From Phocaeicola paurosaccharolyticus JCM 15092 (GTDB lineage Bacteria > Bacteroidota > Bacteroidia > Bacteroidales > Bacteroidaceae): a DNA stretch of 60,307 nt. Both the position numbers and the translations under genes were made by a program. The DNA lies in contig NZ_BAJR01000022.1 of assembly GCF_000613805.1 (NCBI RefSeq), positions 1 to 60,307 of the forward strand, read 5' to 3'. This document shows, piece by piece, positions 15,733 through 25,327 of the stretch. Positions within the stretch are counted from its first letter, which is position 1, and the number at the start of each line of letters is the position of its first letter. The notes beneath the pieces were generated by a model. It was not told where the DNA came from and did no database searches. It saw nothing but the letters and a program-made list of their open reading frames with translations.

Positions 15733-18027
15733 TTACTTCTTCAGATTTTCATTCATGCTTGCAGCAGCTTTACGTCCGTCACCCATTGCAAGGATAACAG
15801 TTGCACCACCACGTACGATGTCACCACCTGCATAGATTGTTGGTATAGACGACTGCATGTTATCATTAACAGCGATAGTTCCCTTGCGACCAAGTTCCAG
15901 ACCTTTTATTGAGCTAGGAACGATAGGGTTAGGAGATACACCTACTGATACGATAGCCATGTCTATGTCTACAGTGACTGTAGCACCAGGGATGGCAACA
16001 GGAGAACGACGACCTGAAGCATCAGGTTCACCAAGTTCCATCTTCTGAAGTACCACCTGCTTTACGCAACCTTTCTCGTCAGCAATGTATTCTATTGGAT
16101 TATGAAGAGTAAGGAATTCCACGCCCTCTTCTTTAGCATGCTTAACCTCTTCAAGACGGGCAGGCATCTCCTCTTCAGAACGACGGTAGATAATCATAGC
16201 ACGTTCTGCACCAAGACGGCGGGCTGTACGGACAGAGTCCATAGCTGTGTTACCACCACCGATAACAGCAACTCGCTTACCTAAAGTAACTGGGGTATCT
16301 GAATCTTCACTTGCTGCGTCCATAAGGTTTACACGAGTAAGATATTCATTTGATGACATGATATTAATAGAGTTCTCGCCAGGTATGTTCATGAAGTTTG
16401 GAAGACCTGCTCCGGAAGCTACGAATATACCTTTGAATCCTTCAGCTTCAAGATCTTCTACGCTGATAGTCTTTCCAACGATGCAGTCCTTGATAAATGT
16501 AACACCCATCTTAGATAGGTTATCAATCTCAACATCTACAATCTTGTTAGGAAGACGGAATTCAGGGATACCATATTTCAAAACACCACCTATTTCGTGA
16601 AGTGCCTCAAATACTGTCACATCATATCCATATTTTGTCATGTCGCCTGCAAAAGACAATCCGGCAGGGCCAGAACCAATTACAGCAACTTTTATTCCAT
16701 TCTTTTCTTTTACCTCAGGTACAGAAATTTTTCCGCTCTCACGCTCATAGTCAGCAGCGAAGCGCTCAAGGTGACCTATAGCAACAGCCTGTTCGCCCAT
16801 CTTGAGATGGATACATTTTGACTCACACTGCTTCTCCTGAGGACAAACACGACCGCAAACAGCAGGAAGTGCACTTGTCTCTTTAAGAGTTTTGGCAGCC
16901 TCAAGGAACTCACCTCTCTCAATGTTCTTGATAAAAGTAGGTATGTTGATGCTTACAGGGCAGCCTGTCATACATGTAGGGTTAGCACAGTCAAGACATC
17001 TCTTAGCCTCAGTTACAGCCTGTTCTTCGCTAAGACCTAGGTTAACCTCTTCTACTCTTGTGTGAGAACGATACTCAGGATCAAGCTCAGGCATCTTAAC
17101 TCTCGCAATAGCTGTTCTCTCTTTTGGCTTCATTGATTTGCGGAGGGCAACACGCCACTCAGCGTCACGGCCGGTAGCTTCTTTAATTGCCTCGCAGCTT
17201 CCTTCAGTCTCATGATCAAGTTTGTGCATCTCGTTGTGCTCAATCTCTCTGAATGCTCCCATTCTCTTGAGCATCTCATCGAAGTCAACCTGATGTCCGT
17301 CAAATTCAGGGCCATCAACGCAAACGAATTTAGTCACACCACCGATAGTGATACGGCAAGCGCCACACATACCGGTTCCGTCGACCATGATAGTATTTAG
17401 TGATACATCTGTAGGTATCTCATATTTCTTAGTAAGCAAACAAACGAACTTCATCATGATAGCAGGTCCTATACAGAAGCACTTGTCAACTTTCTCACGT
17501 TTGATGACCTCTTCGATACCTTCTGTTACTAATCCCTTCCTTCCATAAGAACCGTCGTCGGTCATTATGATTACTTCATCAGAGCTATCACGCATCTCTT
17601 TCTCAAGGATGATAAGATCTTTAGAACGGCCGGCAAGAACGGTTATAACCTTATTACCAGCAGCTTTTAATGCCTGAACGATAGGGAGCATAGGAGCAAC
17701 GCCTACACCACCACCGGCACAGATTACTGTTCCAAAGTTGTCTATATGTGTAGCTTTTCCTAGAGGGCCTACAACATCTGTTATATAATCTCCTTCATTT
17801 AATTCGCAAAGACGAGTAGACGACAATCCTACCTCCTGCACTACAAGAGTGATGGTACCTGCCTTAGTATCAGCCTCTGCAATTGTTAAAGGCATACGTT
17901 CACCTTTTTCTCCTACACGGATTATTACAAAGTGTCCGGCTTTGCGAGATTTAGCAATTAATGGTGCTTCAACAACGAATTTGAAAACCTTCTCAGAAAA
18001 TTGCTCTTTTGAAATAATCTTATTCAT
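15733..18027 (-). CDS. Fused NfnA-NfnB-type oxidoreductase (DHOD-B NAD-binding subunit / glutamate synthase small subunit fusion)
   Basis: A 764-residue two-part flavoenzyme. The N-terminal half (1-250) is PyrK/NfnA-like: an FAD domain, an NAD-binding segment CAGGGVGVAPMLP (103-115) and a [2Fe-2S] site with GMCGAC (219-224) and a later cysteine (C236). The C-terminal half (from about 300) is GltD/NfnB-like. It has cysteines 345, 348, 353, 357 and 392, 396, 402, 406 for two iron-sulfur clusters, an FAD loop IGSGPAG (451-457), and VIGGGNTAMDS for NADPH. In Nfn enzymes such halves are separate subunits that bifurcate electrons among NADPH, NADH and ferredoxin; Bacteroidales carry them fused. No gltB-like gene is nearby, which favours an Nfn role over glutamate synthase. 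Single gene with its own promoter and terminator. Confidence 0.9.
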   Translation of the reverse strand: MNKIISKEQFSEKVFKFVVEAPLIAKSRKAGHFVIIRVGEKGERMPLTIAEADTKAGTITLVVQEVGLSSTRLCELNEGDYITDVVGPLGKATHIDNFGTVICAGGGVGVAPMLPIVQALKAAGNKVITVLAGRSKDLIILEKEMRDSSDEVIIMTDDGSYGRKGLVTEGIEEVIKREKVDKCFCIGPAIMMKFVCLLTKKYEIPTDVSLNTIMVDGTGMCGACRITIGGVTKFVCVDGPEFDGHQVDFDEMLKRMGAFREIEHNEMHKLDHETEGSCEAIKEATGRDAEWRVALRKSMKPKERTAIARVKMPELDPEYRSHTRVEEVNLGLSEEQAVTEAKRCLDCANPTCMTGCPVSINIPTFIKNIERGEFLEAAKTLKETSALPAVCGRVCPQEKQCESKCIHLKMGEQAVAIGHLERFAADYERESGKISVPEVKEKNGIKVAVIGSGPAGLSFAGDMTKYGYDVTVFEALHEIGGVLKYGIPEFRLPNKIVDVEIDNLSKMGVTFIKDCIVGKTISVEDLEAEGFKGIFVASGAGLPNFMNIPGENSINIMSSNEYLTRVNLMDAASEDSDTPVTLGKRVAVIGGGNTAMDSVRTARRLGAERAMIIYRRSEEEMPARLEEVKHAKEEGVEFLTLHNPIEYIADEKGCVKQVVLQKMELGEPDASGRRSPVAIPGATVTVDIDMAIVSVGVSPNPIVPSSIKGLELGRKGTIAVNDNMQSSIPTIYAGGDIVRGGATVILAMGDGRKAAASMNENLKK

Positions 18028-18078
18028 TAGTATGCTGTTATTATAGTGTTCTTTATATACTTAATTTAATGTATTTCA

Positions 18079-18086
18079 CAAAAGTA
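18079..18086 (-). promoter_or_regulatory. -7 element for the nfnAB-like gene
   Basis: Minus strand reads TACTTTTG, 52 bp upstream of the ATG at 18027. Confidence 0.5.
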
Positions 18087-18112
18087 TGCATATAATTCTT
18101 TAAGAACAAATA

Positions 18113-18142
18113 AAAAGCCGTCCTTTTGTATGAACGGCTTTC
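18113..18142 (-). terminator. Terminator of serS
   Basis: On the minus strand AAAGCCGT, a 12-base loop, then ACGGCTTT followed by TTTATTTG. Located 45-75 bp after the serS stop. Confidence 0.75.
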
Positions 18143-18185
18143 AAAAAGTATCTTATATTAGTGAATTATTAATAAAATGTCACAA

Positions 18186-19460
18186 TTAGTCAATCATATC
18201 GAAGCCACAGTATGGAACAAGTGCCTTAGGGATACGAATACCCTCAGGTGTTTGGTTGTTCTCAAGAAGTGCAGCGACAATTCTTGGAAGAGCAAGAGCA
18301 GAACCATTCAAAGTATGGCAAAGTTCTGTCTTCTTATTAGCTGTACGGTAACGGCATTTCAGACGGTTAGCCTGATATGAGTCGAAGTTGGATACAGAGC
18401 TAACTTCCAACCAGCGCTGCTGTGCTTCAGAATATACTTCGAAGTCAAAGCAAAGTGCTGCTGTAAAGCTCATATCACCACCGCAAAGGCGAAGAATACG
18501 ATATGGTAGTTCCAGTTTCTTTAGAAGGCCTTCTACGTGATTAAGCATCTCCTGGTGTGACTCTTTTGAGTGTTCCGGTTTGTCTATACGAACAATCTCT
18601 ATTTTAGAGAACTCGTGAAGACGATTAAGCCCACGTACATCTTTTCCATATGAACCAGCCTCACGACGGAAACATTGAGTGTAAGCACAGTTCTTTATAG
18701 GCAACTGTTTCTCATCAAGGATTACATCACGGTATATATTTGTTACAGGAACTTCTGCTGTTGGGATAAGATATAGGTCGTCAAGATTACAGTGGTACAT
18801 CTGACCCTCCTTGTCGGGAAGCTGACCTGTACCATAACCTGATGCTGCATTTACTACAGTAGGAGGCATTATCTCAAGATATCCTGCTTCGCGTGCTTCA
18901 TCAAGGAAGAAGTTTATCAAGGCTCTCTGAAGACGTGCACCTTTTCCTTTGTATACTGGGAAACCTGCACCTGTTATCTTAACACCAAGATCGAAGTCGA
19001 TAAGGTCGTATTTCTTTGCCAACTCCCAGTGTGGAAGTGCATCCTTAGGAAGTTCTGTTTCCATTCCGCCCATTTTCTCGACAACATTATCATCGGCTCC
19101 TACACCTTCAGGAACAGAATCGTATGGTACGTTAGGAATTGTATAAAGAAGGTTCTGCATATCTTCGCTAGCCTGATCCATCTCAGCCTGGATAGATTTG
19201 TTAGACTCCTTTATATCGGCAACTCTTGATTTAGCTGTTTCAGCTTCATCTTTCTTGCCCTCTTTCATTAGCATGCCTATTGACTTGGATAGGTTGTTGA
19301 CTTCCGAAAGATTGCTATCTAATTTGTTCTGTGCATTACGTCTTTTGTCATTTAATGCAATGACCTGATCAATAGTAGCCTTTGCATCTTTAAAGTGCTT
19401 CTTCTCCAGCCCACGGATAACGACTTCCGTGTCTTCTGTAATCTGTCTAATAGTAAGCAT
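18186..19460 (-). CDS. serS: Serine--tRNA ligase
   Basis: A 424-residue class II aminoacyl-tRNA synthetase charging tRNA-Ser. The N-terminal 110 residues form the tRNA-binding coiled coil (lysine/glutamate-rich, LDSNLSEVNNLSKS). The catalytic core shows motif 2 CFRREAGSYGKDVRGLNRLHEF and motif 3 LNGSALALPRIVAALLENNQ near the C-terminus. Full family length, ATG at 19460. Upstream TATCTTTG promoter and downstream hairpin define a single-gene unit. Confidence 0.97.
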   Translation of the reverse strand: MLTIRQITEDTEVVIRGLEKKHFKDAKATIDQVIALNDKRRNAQNKLDSNLSEVNNLSKSIGMLMKEGKKDEAETAKSRVADIKESNKSIQAEMDQASEDMQNLLYTIPNVPYDSVPEGVGADDNVVEKMGGMETELPKDALPHWELAKKYDLIDFDLGVKITGAGFPVYKGKGARLQRALINFFLDEAREAGYLEIMPPTVVNAASGYGTGQLPDKEGQMYHCNLDDLYLIPTAEVPVTNIYRDVILDEKQLPIKNCAYTQCFRREAGSYGKDVRGLNRLHEFSKIEIVRIDKPEHSKESHQEMLNHVEGLLKKLELPYRILRLCGGDMSFTAALCFDFEVYSEAQQRWLEVSSVSNFDSYQANRLKCRYRTANKKTELCHTLNGSALALPRIVAALLENNQTPEGIRIPKALVPYCGFDMID

Positions 19461-19496
19461 GTCTATTTATATTTTTGAAATTCTAGAATATTTTCA

Positions 19497-19504
19497 CAAA
19501 GATA
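19497..19504 (-). promoter_or_regulatory. -7 element for serS
   Basis: Minus strand reads TATCTTTG, an exact TAnnTTTG match 36 bp upstream of the serS ATG. Confidence 0.6.
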
Positions 19505-19714
19505 CAGAAAAAAACAAAAAGTATAATTTATATGTCAGTTATTTGTATTTTCCTGATAAGTTATATTTAATGTATTGACATGTCTTAAAATGTTTCTATT
19601 TGATTATCCTAATGTCTTTTTTTGCCTTTTTTAATGAAAAGAGATAAAGTAATATTATGGATATGTATAACTTAATGACATTATTAATTATAATAATAGA
19701 AAAACACAGTTACA

Positions 19715-21981
19715 ATGAAAAAAATATTATTGTTTGTATGTATGGCTCTGTCGACAATCAGCATGTCGATTTTCGCTCAAAAGGTAGAGAGTGTGGGTTC
19801 TGTCCCATATCAATGGAGCAGTGTACCAATAGTGGGAGGTGGGTTTGTTGACGGCATAATTTGCCATCCTAAAGTGCCTGATATACGTTATTGCCGTACG
19901 GATATGGGTGGAGCATACAAATGGAATCCAGGAAAGCAATGTTGGGAATCTTTATTGGATTGGATTAATCTAAAGGAGAGCAATCTGCAGGGCGTAGAGA
20001 GTATTGCTATTGATCCTAATAACCCTGATAATGTATATATAGCATGTGGAACCTATACAAGAAATCGTACTTGTGCAGTTTTGCGTTCCAGTGACGGAGG
20101 TAATTCGTTTTTACGCATAGATGTTCCTTTCACTATGGGTGGCAATGAGAATGGCCGTGGAAATGGTGAACGTATGATGGTGGATCCTCATAATAGTAAC
20201 ATCATATATATTGGTACACGGCTTCATGGATTATGGAGGAGTATGGATAAAGGTGAGAGTTGGCAGAAGGTGAACTCTTTTCCTGATGTTACTGAAAGGT
20301 TTGATATGAGTGACATGAAATCATGGCAAAAAAAAGGAAGTGGAATAGTTTGTGTGGTGTTTGATAATGCATCGGATGATATATATGTAGCTGTATCTCT
20401 AATGAATAGTAATAATCTGTTTGTGAGTCATGATAAAGGGGAAACATGGAATGATGTTGATGGTGCCCCATCCCAATATAGACCTACTCATATGATAATG
20501 ACTACAGCAGGAGATTTATTGGTAAGTTATGCCGACACTCCTGGACCAAGTCAGATGAACGACGGTGCATTATGGAAATATACTATTGCAAAAAAGAGAT
20601 GGGAAGATATATCTCCTCTGAAAATAGAGAAGGGGGAGAATGCCGGTTTTGGGTATGCGGCTGTATCAGTGGATGCGAAGAATCCTAAACATATTATTGT
20701 AAGCACACATAATCTTGGTGGTAAACTAGGTTTTAAGAGTGATGAACTATTCCATTCTATTGATGGCGGAAAACATTGGAAACCAATTTTCAAAACTGGA
20801 TACGAGTACGATTATTCTAAAGCTCCTTATGTTAAGGTGGCTCCTTTGCATTGGATGTTTGATGTAGAGATTGATCCTGCTAATTCAGAACATGCTATAT
20901 TTACAACAGGTTTTGGAGGTTGGGAGACATTCAATCTGTCGGCAGTGGAGAGAGGAGAGAAGGTAAAATGGAGTATAATGTCATCGGGTATTGAAGAGAC
21001 TGTTCCTTTAGAGTTGTATGCTCCAGAAAAAGGTGCAAGGTTGATATCTGGAGTTGGTGATTATGGGGGATTTACGCATTTTGACCTTTATAACCCTTGT
21101 CCTGAAGGTAGTCATTCTAATCCTACATTCGGAAATACAAATGGCGTTACAGGTGCTTGGCTAAAGCAGGAACTTATTGTCAGGACAGGTACGCTTTTTG
21201 GTAATCAGCCAGGGGCACGTACAATATCTTATTCTGAAGATGGTGGCAAGACATGGTCAATGTGTGACAATGTGCCTATCAATGGTGCCCGTAATGGTCA
21301 TATAGCTGTCTCTGCTGATGGTAAGTCATGGATTTGGACTCCAGATAATTCGGATGCATATATCACTAGTGACAAGGGACATTCATGGCAAAAGTGTATT
21401 GGCTTGCCGAAAGGCATACGTACTATTGCAGATAAAGCTAATCCAAAATTATTCTATGCGGTGAATGTATCGGATCAGATTCTGTATAGCAGTATTGATG
21501 GGGGAACAACCTTTGTTGCCGATACTCTTCAGCTTGGAGTAAATAATCAGCTATCCCTGCCAAGATTGCTGGTAACATGCGTCAACCATCACGTGGTGAT
21601 ATTCGTGGTGGACAAGACCGTATTTATTCAACTCCCGGATATGAGAAGGATTTATGGATTGCTGCTTACGATGGGTTATACCATTCAACTTCTATGACCG
21701 GGTATGATTTCATGACTATGGATAAAGTCAGTACAATCTATGGATTTGGTTTTGGTAAGGCTAAGCCTGGTAATAACTACCCAGCTCTATATTTGATAGG
21801 AGTGGTAAACGGACAATACGGATTTTTCCGTTCCGATGATACTGCCCGTACTTGGGTGAGGATTAATGATGACCAGCATCAGTATGGATTAGTTTTACAT
21901 ATTTGCGGAGATATGCAAGAGTATGGTAGAGTATATGTAGGAACACATGGAAGAGGTATTATAATGGGTGCTCCTCTTTAA
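19715..21981 (+). CDS. GH74-like secreted beta-glucanase/xyloglucanase; frameshifted near 21562
   Basis: An exported BNR/Asp-box beta-propeller protein resembling glycoside hydrolase family 74 (endo-xyloglucanases and relatives). Signal peptide 1-21. The GH74 opening motif is clear: YQWSSVPIVGGGFVDGI, then YCRTDMGGAYKWNP and WESLLDW. Several SSDGGNSF / SHDKGETW / SEDGGKTW Asp-boxes follow in two propellers. The first frame runs to about 21560 (NNQLSLP). The next continues KIAGNMRQPSRGDIRGGQDR and ends GTHGRGIIMGAPL at 21981. Restoring one A in the AA at 21562-21563 gives 2268 nt, a 755-residue protein of normal size. No susC/D or other CAZyme lies beside it, so no classic utilisation locus is visible. 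Substrate is inferred from family. Confidence 0.82.
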
Positions 21982-21990
21982 ATTATATTA

Positions 21991-22036
21991 AAAAAATAGA
22001 GCCTGACTAATCTTGTTAGTCAGGCTCTATTTGATA
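21991..22036. terminator. Bidirectional terminator between GH74 and rpmA
   Basis: AAATAGAGCCTGACTAA (21994-22010) pairs perfectly with TTAGTCAGGCTCTATTT (22016-22032), with A and T tracts on either side. It serves the two convergent units. Confidence 0.88.
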
Positions 22037-22057
22037 ACTTAATAATCTAGTAATGGA

Positions 22058-22321
22058 TTATGCTTCAACAGCAGGAATTACAGAAACAAATCTCTTGTCT
22101 TCGCGTCCTACTTTGAAATTTACTGTTCCGTCTACTAATGCGAAAAGAGTGTGGTCTGAACCCATACCGATGTTATTACCTGGATGGTATTCTGTACCTC
22201 TCTGACGAACGATGATGTTACCTGCTTTGCAAGCCTGTCCGCCATATATCTTAACGCCTAATCTCTTACTTGCTGATTCACGGCCGTTCTTAGAACTACC
22301 TACACCTTTCTTATGTGCCAT
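22058..22321 (-). CDS. rpmA: 50S ribosomal protein bL27
   Basis: An 87-residue bL27. Starts [20 protein letters not shown] and has the conserved [23 protein letters not shown] segment ([19 protein letters not shown]), which lies near the peptidyl transferase centre. Encoded 21 bp downstream of rplU, the usual bacterial order. Confidence 0.98.
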   Translation of the reverse strand: MAHKKGVGSSKNGRESASKRLGVKIYGGQACKAGNIIVRQRGTEYHPGNNIGMGSDHTLFALVDGTVNFKVGREDKRFVSVIPAVEA

Positions 22322-22342
22322 TTCTTCTTAAAATTTAAATAG

Positions 22343-22660
22343 TTAAGCAATAACTTGTTTGATAGTTAACTCTGTGAACTGTTGACGGTGACCGTTCAAC
22401 TTTCTTGAACCTTTTCTTCTTTTCTTGTGGAAAACAAGAACTTTCTCACCTTTAACAAGTGGAGAAACTACTTCACAAACTACTTTAGCACCTTCAACAA
22501 TAGGAGCACCTACTGTTACTGTTCCATTGTTGTCTACCAACAATACTTTTTCAAATTCAACAGTTGCACCGCCTTCAGCATCTTGGATGTGCTGAACGAA
22601 CAATTTCTTTCCTTCTTCAGCTTTGAACTGCTGACCGTTAATTTCTACAATTACGTACAT
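22343..22660 (-). CDS. rplU: 50S ribosomal protein bL21
   Basis: A 105-residue bL21 starting [20 protein letters not shown] at the ATG at 22660. The reading frame stays open 28 codons further up, but that part reads through the leader and starts at a rare codon, so I reject it. The conserved [20 protein letters not shown] end binds 23S rRNA. First gene of the rplU-rpmA operon. Confidence 0.97.
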   Translation of the reverse strand: MYVIVEINGQQFKAEEGKKLFVQHIQDAEGGATVEFEKVLLVDNNGTVTVGAPIVEGAKVVCEVVSPLVKGEKVLVFHKKRRKGSRKLNGHRQQFTELTIKQVIA

Positions 22661-22741
22661 TTCTTTTATATTAAACGGGTTTTCTCCGCAAGGTGGAATA
22701 TGTTTATTCACTTTTTTAACCTCCACGGAATAAATTGGTTG

Positions 22742-22749
22742 CAAAAATA
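22742..22749 (-). promoter_or_regulatory. -7 element for rplU-rpmA
   Basis: Minus strand reads TATTTTTG, about 80 bp upstream of the rplU ATG. The resulting leader of about 70 nt contains GC-rich pieces (CCGTGGAGG and CCACCTTGCGG) that could pair partly; a ribosomal-protein leader is possible but unproven. Confidence 0.5.
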
Positions 22750-22813
22750 GATATTTTTTATGTTAGAGACAAATCATATTATGAATATTTTAATATTAAT
22801 TGACTATTCTCTC

Positions 22814-24583
22814 TCATATCATGGATATTGCGGTCCATAACGTTACTAAAATTAATATCAATATGATAAGGACAAACATTATAAGTCCAAGATAGATGAA
22901 CATTATTACTGTCCTCTTGAAGGTCTTCATCCAGCTGTCCTTGAAGAGCTGACGGTAATCCCACCAATATAGCAGGAAGATAAGCCACCAGCTAATGCCG
23001 AAAGCTTCATCTATCTCACCATGTCCTAAAAATGGTAGCAGTATGATGCTTATAAGAATAATTTGACAAGCAATATATACCTGTACAAAGAGCGTCTCGG
23101 TGTAGTTGAATCCTTTTGATATAGAATTTTTCCTGAACGCTCTCTTTGTGGCAATGGTATATAGTGGTATGAGCATGATAAGGCTCAATGTTTTATTGTC
23201 CTTGGCCCAGTTATTTATCACGTTAAGGATTCCATCTATAAATGTGGGTTCGCTATTATCCTTTTTCGACTCGGGGTTTACTATATTAATTATGTTCTTG
23301 ATTAAATATGTGACAAACTTCGTTGTAGCTGGATCATTGTTGACATCAAACTTGACCTCATCCTTATAATCCTTCTCGACAGGAAGGGCAGTGGAGTAGG
23401 CGCTGTCAAGGTAGTTGCTGCTCTTTGTCAGAAGTGTCTTGGTTTTCTGATGCTTTGCCTTGGAACTAATTGTTGTTATATCTCTCTTGATATCTTTATA
23501 GGTTACCTCTTTATCCTTATTCATGAATGAGAGCGGATCCAAAATCTTAACCAGTATAATATAAATTGCTACAAGAATAAATAGAGTCTGAAATGGTTTG
23601 AAGTAGTGGCTTCGTTTTCCTTTAATATAATCGAAAATCATGTATCCGGGCCTGTAGAGCAGTTCTATGAGGTTACGCAAGAACTTATCGTCTATACTTG
23701 TCAGACCACCCAGCATATTCTTTATGACATAGCTGAAAGTAAAACGACCTGTATTTCGACGTTGCCCACAGGTGTTGCAATATTCACCTATAAAGTATGT
23801 TCCACAGTTATTGCATACATAATATTTATAAGGGTCTATGCTCTTTGTATGTCCGATATGTTTTCTGTAATTGAAATATCTATTAAATGATTTCAGTTTG
23901 CTTCTGCGAAGGTGCTTGGTTAGATTTCTATTGACAGAAAGTGATAGGATGGGAGATAGTTCGGGTATTATTGCCACATTCTGATAAGCCGCAAGCTCAC
24001 GTGTGGTAGTTACTCCATGTGTAACTCCAATAAAGTCTACCTCAGCATTTTGTGCTGCCTCAGCATCGGTGGTGCTGTCGCCGATATATATAACCTGTTT
24101 CTTCTTGCTCTTAAGGAATTTAATAGCCTTTAGTATACCATCGGGATGAGGCTTATATTTATCAACCTCTTCTATGCCTATAATAATATCAAAAAAATCT
24201 TCAGGGAAGTGGATATCCAAAAACTCCTTTATGCGGTATTTGTATTTTGTAGATATGATACCAAGTTTTACTCCTCTCTGCTTAAGTGTAGTCAGAACCT
24301 CTTTTGTCTCAGGAAAGAGGAATGTGTTGGAGGTCATGTGTATGTCGGCTTCCGCTACATATTCCTGTCGGTATGTGTGCAGTACCTCGGGATTTACCTC
24401 CCCGGTAAGAATAGAGAAAGACTCTTCAAGAGTCTTTCCTATAGTGCGTCTGATTTCTTCATCAGTCGGAGAGAAGTATTCGTGCTTGTCGAGTACAGTA
24501 CGGAAACACTTCACAATTCCCGCCGATGAATTCACCAATGTATAATCGAAATCAAAAAGAAAAGTGTTATATCTCATAAGCAT
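22814..24583 (-). CDS. HAD-family phosphatase fused to DUF3667 zinc-ribbon membrane domain
   Basis: A 589-residue fusion. Residues 1 to about 210 are a HAD-superfamily hydrolase of the phosphoglycolate-phosphatase type: DFDYTLV with nucleophile D11 and D13, STKY motif II (111-114), KPHP motif III (K144), GDSTTD motif IV (169-174). From about 250 comes a DUF3667 protein: a zinc-ribbon CNNC...CNTC (C257, C260, C269, C272), then RPGYMIFDYIKGKR and several hydrophobic segments to the C-terminus. The HAD half has all catalytic residues. Frame is continuous, with no stop between the parts. Last gene of the ftsK-headed run, 21 bp after the ABC ATPase. Membrane-tethered phosphatase is the inference; the substrate is unknown. 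Confidence 0.85.
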   Translation of the reverse strand: MLMRYNTFLFDFDYTLVNSSAGIVKCFRTVLDKHEYFSPTDEEIRRTIGKTLEESFSILTGEVNPEVLHTYRQEYVAEADIHMTSNTFLFPETKEVLTTLKQRGVKLGIISTKYKYRIKEFLDIHFPEDFFDIIIGIEEVDKYKPHPDGILKAIKFLKSKKKQVIYIGDSTTDAEAAQNAEVDFIGVTHGVTTTRELAAYQNVAIIPELSPILSLSVNRNLTKHLRRSKLKSFNRYFNYRKHIGHTKSIDPYKYYVCNNCGTYFIGEYCNTCGQRRNTGRFTFSYVIKNMLGGLTSIDDKFLRNLIELLYRPGYMIFDYIKGKRSHYFKPFQTLFILVAIYIILVKILDPLSFMNKDKEVTYKDIKRDITTISSKAKHQKTKTLLTKSSNYLDSAYSTALPVEKDYKDEVKFDVNNDPATTKFVTYLIKNIINIVNPESKKDNSEPTFIDGILNVINNWAKDNKTLSLIMLIPLYTIATKRAFRKNSISKGFNYTETLFVQVYIACQIILISIILLPFLGHGEIDEAFGISWWLIFLLYWWDYRQLFKDSWMKTFKRTVIMFIYLGLIMFVLIILILILVTLWTAISMI

Positions 24584-24604
24584 TAGATTAAGTGACTCTT
24601 TGGT

Positions 24605-25312
24605 CTACTCTTTCACTTCAAAATAATCTTCCAGTTCTTTCCCTGCAGAGTAGTCGCTGTTGTCTATATCGCGGATAATCTTTCCGTGTTCCAAAAGGGC
24701 TATCCTTTTGCAGATATCTACTGTATGATTCAGATTATGGCTTGATATGATTATTGTAGCACCTGTTTTCTCATTGTAATCTTTAAGCATATGCTTGATG
24801 ACAGATTGTGATGTTGGGTCGAGGAAGTTGAATGGCTCATCCAAAATAAGAAGTTTTGGGTCGTGGAGCATAGCAGCTATGATTCCTATCTTCTGCTTAT
24901 TTCCAGCCGAGAAGTTTCTTATCAGTTTCTTGGTATCCATAACTTCATCGTTCATGAAGCGTGTGAACTTCTCAAGTTTCTCATCAATGCTACTCTTACT
25001 TATATTGTACATCTTTCCCACAAAATAGAAGAACTCTTCAGGGGTTAGATAGTCGATAAGAAAGGAGTCATCAATAAACGTACCTGTGTAGTTCTTCCAC
25101 AGTTCAGTTTCGTTTACGCTCCATTCACCAATAGTGATATCCCCTTCATCTCTCTTTAGAAGATCAAGGATAAGTCGGAAGAGTGTTGTCTTTCCTGCTC
25201 CGTTGTTTCCAACCAAGCCAATCATCTCTCCACTTTTTACAGTATACCGGTCTATGTCTACAGCTCTTTTTGAACCGAAATCTTTTACTAAATTCTTTAT
25301 ATTTATATCCAT
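24605..25312 (-). CDS. ABC transporter ATP-binding protein
   Basis: A 235-residue ABC ATPase. Walker A GNNGAGKT (35-42), a Q-loop-free region GTFIDDSF, a variant signature NFSAGNKQKIG, Walker B LLILDEPFNFLDP, and the H-loop SSHNL. It pairs with the DUF5687 permease 15 bp upstream. Single-domain ATPases with this signature are typical of ABC-2-like exporters; the substrate is unknown. Confidence 0.92.
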   Translation of the reverse strand: MDINIKNLVKDFGSKRAVDIDRYTVKSGEMIGLVGNNGAGKTTLFRLILDLLKRDEGDITIGEWSVNETELWKNYTGTFIDDSFLIDYLTPEEFFYFVGKMYNISKSSIDEKLEKFTRFMNDEVMDTKKLIRNFSAGNKQKIGIIAAMLHDPKLLILDEPFNFLDPTSQSVIKHMLKDYNEKTGATIIISSHNLNHTVDICKRIALLEHGKIIRDIDNSDYSAGKELEDYFEVKE

Positions 25313-25327
25313 GATATTTCTGATTTA

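Noticed and set aside
22661..22744. 28-residue N-terminal extension of bL21
   Set aside because: Not part of known bL21 proteins and reads across the leader; the ATG at 22660 matches the family start.
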